Assembly: GCA_934045905.1 (NCBI GenBank)
Contig: OW203764.1
Location: 37,879,434-37,943,433 of the forward strand
Origin: Leuctra nigra
Lineage: Eukaryota; Arthropoda; Insecta; Plecoptera; Leuctridae
Direction: 5' to 3'
Length of the DNA stretch: 64,000 nt
The notes beneath the pieces were generated by a model, which was given only the letters and a program-made list of their open reading frames with translations, was not told the origin of the DNA and made no database searches. Every line of letters starts with the position of its first letter. The stretch's first letter is position 1. The position numbers and the translations under genes are program-made. Below are positions 37,001 through 46,000 of this stretch, piece after piece.

Positions 37001-40000
37001 TGGGTTTATAATGTTAAATATTTGATTTTTATTATGGTCAAATGTAAAAATTTAATCAATTTTTTTTCAACACTATTAATTGGTATGACATATAAGTCAA
37101 TATATTTATATATTTTTGCAGAGCTGGGTAGTAACTTAACGAAAGTAACGCGTTACCGGTAAAGCGTTACTTTTTTGTAACTTTTACAGTAACGCGTTCC
37201 TGCTATGATAGAAGTAACTTAGTAACGTGGAAAGTTCCTTTTTGTTGTGGAACTTTCACATTTATAAAAGTTCCTTTTGCAGTTACTTTTAGAGCAGAAT
37301 GTACCTTCCCTCAACATTCAAAACTACACCATTTCCGCCCTCAAATATGTACCTGATTTTCTCTGATAAGGAATTTTAGGCCACCTGCACAAAACCGCAT
37401 TCCAATCACGCCGTTCATGCTTAGTGCGTCACCAGTTCGCCCTCTCACTTGCACTTGACCAACCCTGCCGTGGCATGGGGGAGGGGGTAGAATTAGATGC
37501 AAGACTTCTTACTGGGAGGAATTTCGTTGAAAATTTTGTTTTCCACAGAGAAAAATTACAGCCTGAATTTGTGTTTTAGCAAATTGGCTGCATTCCGGAA
37601 ATAAAATGGTCAAGTAACTTTCAAAGTAACTTTTCATTGAAAAGGAACTTCCAGTTCCTCTGATTAGTTGAGGAACTTAAACTTTAACTAGTTCCTTTTT
37701 TTCGGAAAGTAACGTAACTTTAACGCGTTCCTATTTTTTTGGTAACTTACCCAGCTCTGTATTTTTGATGAAGTGAAACCATTATTTCTCAAATTTTGAC
37801 AATATTAACTTTTTTATTGGTAATTTTCTAAACTTTTGTAAATTTTTTAAAAATATTGGGTTTGCTTCAACAAAAATATGTAAATATATTAAAGGTGGGC
37901 TATCACGGTTGAGCTCCATTTTTTTATTATTCAAAAAACATGATGACATTAGGCATGCAATCACAGCGGCGAAAACTAGAGCTCTGTAGGATATTCCTAA
38001 ACGAAGTTATAGCCCAGCGAAGACGGATAGGGGGTGGGAAACGCGTCATTCACACCCAACTCAGCCTCAAAAGCCTGCAAAGGTTGGGTGGGACCTACGT
38101 CACAACAACCAGGTTTTTCAAACTTCGCGGGGCTCTAGCGCCTGAACCAAACATCGCATCGCGTTCGCGTTTTCGACATTCTTCTTCTAGTTACAACATG
38201 TACAACATTTTCGACTTGTTGACCATGACAGCCCACCTTTAACTATGCCATACCAATTTATAATGTTGAAAAAAAATTGATTAAATTATTACTTTTGACC
38301 CTAAAAAAATTCAAATATTTAACATTAGAAACCCATAAGAGACACTTAATCCCGTTAAAACAGGTTGTAAACACAAAATTTTGCAAAATTGATGGAATAC
38401 ATTCATGAACAACTTTTAAATACGAATCGATTGACACCCAAAAAAACATTTTTGGGTAATTCTCCCTCGATTTCCAAAAAATCAAATTTTTTTATTTAAG
38501 GGTATTGCCCTTACAAACAAATATGGATAAAATTACTTATGTCAACCTACATACAAATATGCAAACTGATTGTAATTATCGTGTCCCGTTAGCCCACAAA
38601 AAAAACCAAACGTGTGACAAAAACCCCCAAAAATCACCCTTTGCACCCCCCTGGGCCCTCATTCACGTACATGGGGTAAGCCATGATAGCGAGTGGTAAG
38701 GCGTGGTAGACCGGGTGGCAGTGGTATCGGTATTCACGAAGAAGTTATCATGTCTTACCCCGGGGTAGAATCTACCCCTACCTCGAGGCAGGGGTAAGCC
38801 GTGGTAACCAAGTTTGAAGTTGGTGGTAACTTATTGGCGGCCATTTTTAACTTGACATGACTGCGAAAACAACTTTTTGAAGTAATTCCTTCGCGTCGTC
38901 ATCTTATCGGCTGTGCTGTGTGTTTATTGTGTATAATTTGTCTTTTACTTACGTTTACTATGTTAGTTCCTGTTTATTTAATCATTCCACAACATATCGG
39001 ATAGTATTATTGGTTCTAGTTAGTCAATCCATGGACCATATAACCTCCAAAACATTTTCTTAAACACTAGATATAAGTAATAAACTACATATTTTTATGT
39101 TGCAGAGTTAAGTTAGCACTGAATTCACCATACAAAACTATTGTTGCACCAGATTTTATTGCACTAACACATTTTGTTTAGTATTTGTGTAGTTTATCGT
39201 TTGGAATTGAACTGTCACTATTTTTAATAAAGACAAATGCACGCGCGCGGAAAATAATATTCGAATCTGATTGGTGGAATAATCCACGGCCTACCTAAAA
39301 CTTCGTTCTATTTACACTATACAAATTTCAAGTAGGCAGTGACCTACCACCAAGATACCGTGAAGATACCACTGCTTCGTGAATACGAATGTGTCATTCG
39401 CTACCCCGAGGTGGTAAGCAAGTGGTAGGCTACCCCGGGGTAGGCAAGGATAAGGACAATGTACGTGAATGAGGGCCCTGGGGGGTTGTTCCACCACCAG
39501 GCAGATGTCAAACAAGTGAAAGTGTTATGTGCGTATCTTGAGGTACCCAAAACCACTTTCAGACCTCATGGAGCATGGGGGGGGGAGGGTCCACTACGGC
39601 TGGCTCATGGTCTAAAATGGTTCATTTGGAAATTTATGAAATGAATTTATTCACGCTTTATTTTTACATTGTGGCACTGAAAAGTATCTATTACTTACGG
39701 TACTCTTTGTTCCTAACGCATATCCGTGCTTTGACACTATTTCCATAATTATATTTAAGAAAAATCAAATAGATTGCAGTGGCCAGCGTCAATGACTAAT
39801 AGCGTGCATAGCAGCCATGTTGGGTTCCTCTATACGCATCTCACGAGTTCAGCGTTTCGCTGCCAGATGTCACTGAGCTTTGCTGGTAATCGTGATTACC
39901 TTCATCACGCCATCCGGCACTGGCTGGAACACCCTGCGCTGGTCCTCGCGGGGGATATGCGAGTGCAGCGGCATGACGTAGTACTGCGACCCCCCGAACA

Positions 40001-43000
40001 CCGGGTGCTGCTGCAGACGATGCAGCAGTGTGAGGATCACGTTCCAGCCGGGCAGGAAGATCAGCACGGATCCGGGGTGTTTAAGTGTCTTGATGTATCT
40101 GCCGGGAATTCACAATGATCAATCTTGATGACTTTTTAACACAATGCTCTGCTTTTAATAAGCAATTATTTATTGCTTAAAATTATTCTGCAAAGGCGAT
40201 GATGACTTGGCTCATTAACTGTATATATGTAATACCTAGCATTAGATTGAAGGTGGATTTATTATACTTGTAATTAAATTAATAGATATATAAATGAAAG
40301 CCGTTTTGCAGTTGTTACACTTGCAGTGTATCCATCACTGAGTACAACTTGAAGGTTCATAATTAACGGGGTGAAGAGAGAATCGATTTTAATTGCTATG
40401 CCCTCTCATTCTCTTCTCAGCATCTTTAATTTTTTGATAGTAATGCAATACGAATATAACTAGGTAGAATTATTAAGATTATTAATAGATTATTAATTTT
40501 ACATTACAAGAAACCATGCAACCATGAAACCATGAAACCATGCAAACTCTATACATATTCTTAAAAAAGTATAACTTAAACCTGAATTACACGGTTCAAG
40601 TTTCCTTGAAGGGGTTGAATTCAACCCTTGATTTCAAGGATACTTGAAAGAGAATTTAGATGATTTAATGTTTATTGTTGATTGAAGTTGCAGTGAAATT
40701 AACAATTGGTTGAAGTATTTCAAGACTTGAAGGAAAATATTAAAACGGTAGATCTGTGCGGGTACCCGAAAATCCGGGTCGGTCCGGTTTTGAAGGTCAA
40801 AACCGGTTTTCGGGTTTGAATTTTCATTACGCGGGTCGGGTAGTTATGGCAAAGCCTGACAGATGGCGCCAGTAGTTCCATTTTAGTAATCCGACGTTGG
40901 GCCTAGTTCTAGATAGGTAACAAAATGACGTCATTTCCGGCTTTGATTTCCGGTACAAATAATTTCAGCACAGAGTGTTTACATTATTAAAAATGACCTA
41001 AAAATTAACAAAAAAAAATAAAATTTACATATTTCAAAGATGTAGCCTGAAGTCGACTCTTGTTTTCATGTGAAAACTATTTACTGGGCAGAGATTAGAA
41101 CACGGCAAGATGACGAAAATTTGAAAAAATGGAATCTATGTTGGGTCAATGATGACATTTCGTTTTACAAAGATATTATGCACGTAGGACACTGTAATTT
41201 ACATTTTTAAATGTATTTGAGATTACAACAGACTACCAAAGGATATTAATACATAAATTGGTAATTTAAACTCATTAAAACTCATTTTAGTTACTACAAA
41301 AATGTTACCCCACCGCTGGCGCCATCCCACGGACATTTTGGTTACTAAAAAAAAATGTTACCCATCTAGGCCCTACGAAGCTGCCCCGTTTAATAAGTAA
41401 GACTCCAGGGGAAGCAACATAACAGTGCTACATTCCCCCAACAGCATCAGAGCAAAGAAGGTGTGCAAAAAAGGCACGCTTTTTGAATAAGAACATTAAA
41501 TAGTAAACCAAAAATGATTTTTTCCAATGGAGTTTACTCTGGCTCTAGCAGTAGAAATCTGGCATTAATTTCATAGGGCACAACTTATCAAGTATTGATC
41601 TCAAAATATTTTGCCAACCTAGTAAGTAAAACCAAAATAATTAATAATTAATTAATTAATTAGGTATGGTTAGTGACTAGTTACCTACTTCTATTATTAA
41701 ATTACATGTTCCTACTAAAATATTTATCAAAGAGAATGTGATTTTGTTTGCTAATCAGTGAATAATCCAAGCGAATAATACAAGAATAATAGTGCATTAG
41801 TGAATAATGTGATTATTCAGTGAGTGAGCTGTCTTGATATTTTTAGAATTGATTTTACATGCATGTCTAACATTGAATTTGACTCGTCTAATCTAGGAAA
41901 ACCAAATTAACTAGGAAAACGCTCTGTGTAACGCGTTGATGAGCGAGCACGGATACGCGCAACACCTCGAACCAAAATTCTGTCTATTAAAAATGTCATT
42001 AAAAGCCAATAATTCTTCAATTTCGTCACAGACTTGTATGAAAATCTTCAAAAATTCCAAAAATATTGGTCCCAATAACCATGCAAAGTTTTAAGTTGAT
42101 CGATTGAACCTCTATGATTGAATGGTTCCTTGTTAATTTTCAAAAATCACAGGATCTTGTTCAAAAAATATACCTGGGACCACTCATATGATATATGTGT
42201 GTGTACACAATATCATATTGATCTGTTGATTATTAGTGTCATAATGCGTTTGAAAGTTTCTGTTCTAACTACCTTGGAACATTGGAACCGAGGCGTCAAT
42301 GTTGCCGTGATCCATAGCAACAAGTAAAATGTCCGTAAAATATCAATAACTTTTGGATTAAAAAAGAGATTTGTCTGAAAATTGTCGAAAACACAGATAA
42401 TGTTGGTCCCAATGACCATGCTAAGTTTTAAGTTGATCGGTCAAACGGTTCTAGTTTAAATTTAAAAAATCACAGTAAAGATGGTTTTAAATTTTAACCA
42501 ATGGGGGGATTTGGCTGAAACGTTGTATGATTGGGTAAAATATTAGTGGTCAAAATTTCAAATTGATCAAACCAACCAATCGAAAGATATTTTTTTTAAA
42601 ATTTGAACCAATCAAAGCATTTAAAAAAAAGGGTCAGCAAATCTCATATTTGGTCTGGACATGTGTGCAAAATTTCAGCTCTATCGGATAAACGGTGTGA
42701 CTTGTATACAAACAGACAACTGACAAAAAAAAAAAAAAAAAAAAAAACACGAGGTCCGTGCTAAATGAAGCCAAAAGAAGACGCTCGCTTCGCTCGCTCA
42801 ATAAATATAATTGAACATAAATAAATAAATATCGCGACCCTGCTTCCAACTATTGTCGGGTCAGGGGGTGGGATGATCCCACCAATGTTCTAGGGCACTT
42901 GTGTTCTCAGAGCCGACTTGCCAAGTCCGACACTCCACACTTCTTCAATCTCTTCTTCCAGTTCTTCAGCCTCCTCTCTTTCCACCAGCTCCCTCCATCT

Positions 43001-46000
43001 CTCTCTGTCTTCCCACCACTTCTCTGTTGTAATTACTCCCCAACACTCTCCTCTTTCTTCTGCAGCTGCCTCTTCCGTTGATCCATTTAGTTCTAGGTCT
43101 TCCTGCCTTTCTTCTGCCACCCATGGCTGCACACTCTGCCTCTCTACATGGTATCCTCTCTTTTCCCATCCTCTTCATATGTCCGTACCATCTTAGCCTC
43201 TCTTTTCCAACTTTAAATCTAAGAGATTCCACTTCTAGGTCCTTTCTAATCTTTGCACTCCTCACCTTGTCCATCTTCGTCACTCCTGCCACACTTCTCA
43301 GGAACTTCATTTCTGCAGCCTGCATCTTCATTTCTTCTTTCCCTCCCATTGGCCAAGTTACTGCTGCATATATTAAGATTGGTACAAAGTAGGTTTTGTA
43401 CAGTAATATCTTACACCTCTGTGGTACATCTTCATTCCATAGTAGCTTCCTTACACTCTGGTAAAACACTACTGCTGCTCTCACCCTCCTCTCGATCTCC
43501 CTGTCCACCTTTCCATCCTTTGCCAATACATTGCCTAGATATTTAAACTCGTCTTTTTCTGTAAGTTCCTCTCCTCGCATCTGCATCCGGCACCGTGTCT
43601 TCTGTTGCCTTTCCATAACCATGGTTTCGCTTTTTCTCTACTGATTTCTAGTCCATATTTTGCTGTCACTTCTTCCCACCTGTTGAGTTTCTCTTGCAAC
43701 TCTTCCTCGGTCTCTGCCCACACAAGAACGTCGTCTGCATATATGAGTGTGCGGGTGTCCTCTTGGTCCTCCGGCTCGACCTCTCTCAGCATCTCATCCA
43801 TTACTACTGTAAATAATGTTGGTGACAATACACTCCATTGCTTCAGTCCCTCCCTCACTTCGAACCAGTCCGTTTTCCCACTCCCGTCTGCACGCAACTA
43901 CTGTTCTTCTTATACATACTTTGAATTCTTTGTATCACTCCACTGTCCACACCCTTCTTCTCTAGGCACCGCCACACTTCTTCTCTTGGCATTCTGTCGT
44001 ACGCCTTTACCAGGTCCAGGAATATCATTCTCATCCCGTTCCCTTTCTCCCATCGGTCTTCCATGATTTGTCTCACTGCAAAGATGAGGTCAATCGTTGA
44101 CCGTCCTCTTCTAAAACCGTATTGTTCTTCTCTTAGTTTACTCTCAATACTCTCAGCCACCCTCCTTTCGATGATCTTTTCATACAATTTAGCTGTTTGG
44201 CACATCAAAGTTACTCCGCTGTAGTTGCAGCATCGCTTTCTGTCCCCTTTCTTAAAGATAGGAATAAGTATTCCCTTCCCCCAATCTTCTGGGACATCAC
44301 ACTGGGTCCATGCTGCTTGAATTACCCGGCAGAGCCACTCAATTCCCTTCTGCCCTGACGCTTTCAGCATCTTGACACTGACTTCGTCCATTCCTGGGGC
44401 TTTTCCATTCTTCATCTTCTTTAGCATTTCTTTCACTTCCATCTGTCCTGGTATTTCACCCGCAACCCCCTCGCTTTCCTCTGCCATTCTTCGGTTTGTC
44501 TCTCTGTCTTTCCTTTGTACTGCCTCTCCCTGAAGTAGCTCCTTAAAGTACTCTTTCCACATTGTTTTTATCTCCTCCGGTCTGTTTGTGAAACCACCAT
44601 CCTCCTTCTTCATTATGGTTTGAGTCTCCCCCGTATGTCGTTTCGCCTTGATTAGACTGTACAGCAGTCTCTTATTTCCATCAAAGTCTGTCTCCAACCT
44701 GTTTGCAAACTCTTGCATTGATATTTTCTTCTCCTCCTCTACTATCATCTTTACAATTCTCTTGCTTTCCCCGTAGTCCCTGATGTTTTCTTCCGTATGG
44801 GACTCTTCCTTCCTTCTCCATGCCTCCTTTTTCCTCCTCACTGCCTCTCTCACCCTTTCATTCCACCATGGTGTTTCTTTCCTTCTCTTTTTTCCTCCAG
44901 CTCTCCCACAGGTCTTTTCAGCTATGTCCACTAGAGCTGCTTTAAATGCACACCATTCTTCATCCACTCCACCTAATGCCCTCTCTGCTATCTCTCTTCT
45001 GAACTCTTCCCTGACTTCTTTCTGTTGCAACTTCCATACCTTTATCCTGGGTGCTTTGACTTCCGTTACGGTCCTCTTTCGTCGCTCTATTTCTACCTTT
45101 GCCACCAGCAATCGATGGTCGCTGCCTAGTGCGACTGATGGTAGCACCTCCACATCTCTCACCAGTCTCCCCATATCTCTGCTGACACATATGTAGTCTA
45201 TAACTGATTCCTATCTCTGATTATCAGCTCCATATCCATATCTCGTTATCTTCTGAGCTCTTCTTTTCATAAACCATGTGTTTGTGATTTTCAATGAGGT
45301 TCTTGCACACCACTCTTACATCTTCACTCCTTCAGTGTTTCTTTTACCCCAGCCATGTGGTCCCATTACCTCTTCGCAGTCCTTCCGCTCCTCTCCTACC
45401 ATGGCATTAAAATCCCCCATCACCCATACCTCCTTTGCTTGCACCATCTCATCTAGTTCAACCCAGAAAATGTCTTTTTCTTCGGTAGATCTTCCAGACT
45501 GAGGTGCATACACCTGTATCAGGTGCCGCACGCTGCTTCCTATTACGATACTGATTCCGATCATCCTGTCATTCACGGCATTTACATCCAGGATGTCACC
45601 AGCGTAACGGGGGCTGACCACAAAACCCACTCCATTTCTTCCCTCTTCCCCTCCCGACCATATCAACTTGTAGTCCCCTCTGAGCCTCTTCTCCCCCTTT
45701 CCCCTCCACTTTGTTTCACTTAGCCCCAGCAGGTCTATCTTTCTCTCCTCTATCATGTCCACTATCTCTTCCAATTTCCCTGTTAGTGTAACTATATTGA
45801 GTGTCCCCACTTGCATTGTTTCTCCTTTACAACACTTGTGTCTTACTCTTTTCATTAAGTTCCGTCCTCTTGCGCTATTGCTTCTGGTACCATTATTTAC
45901 ACAGTTCTCTTCATTGCTTGTCTCCATAGAAACCCGTCTTGCCCTTGCTACCTCACTCCGTTCCACACCCACCTTGTCCGAAAACCCGTTTCTCTCTTAT

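Larger units (their letters stand above)
35732..39614. mobile_element. 3.9-kb fold-back element with ~1.4-kb arms
   Basis: The left arm (35732-37118) and right arm (about 38260-39614) are inverted copies: outer blocks 'gagccagccgtagtggacc', a nested GGGCCCTCATTCACG element in each arm, then 'gggtgatttttgggg' and 'caatattgcaaaattt'-type blocks. The centre holds a hAT-like MITE (37119-37759) and a TTAA MITE (37893-38238). A TA at each end may be the TSD. No transposase ORF was found. In the mle pre-mRNA it would form a kilobase-long hairpin. Confidence 0.8.

Noticed and set aside
36851..37162. 103-residue ORF in the left fold-back arm
   Set aside because: A counterpart ORF occurs in the inverted right arm (38258-38485) because the arms are copies; AT-rich, no domain.
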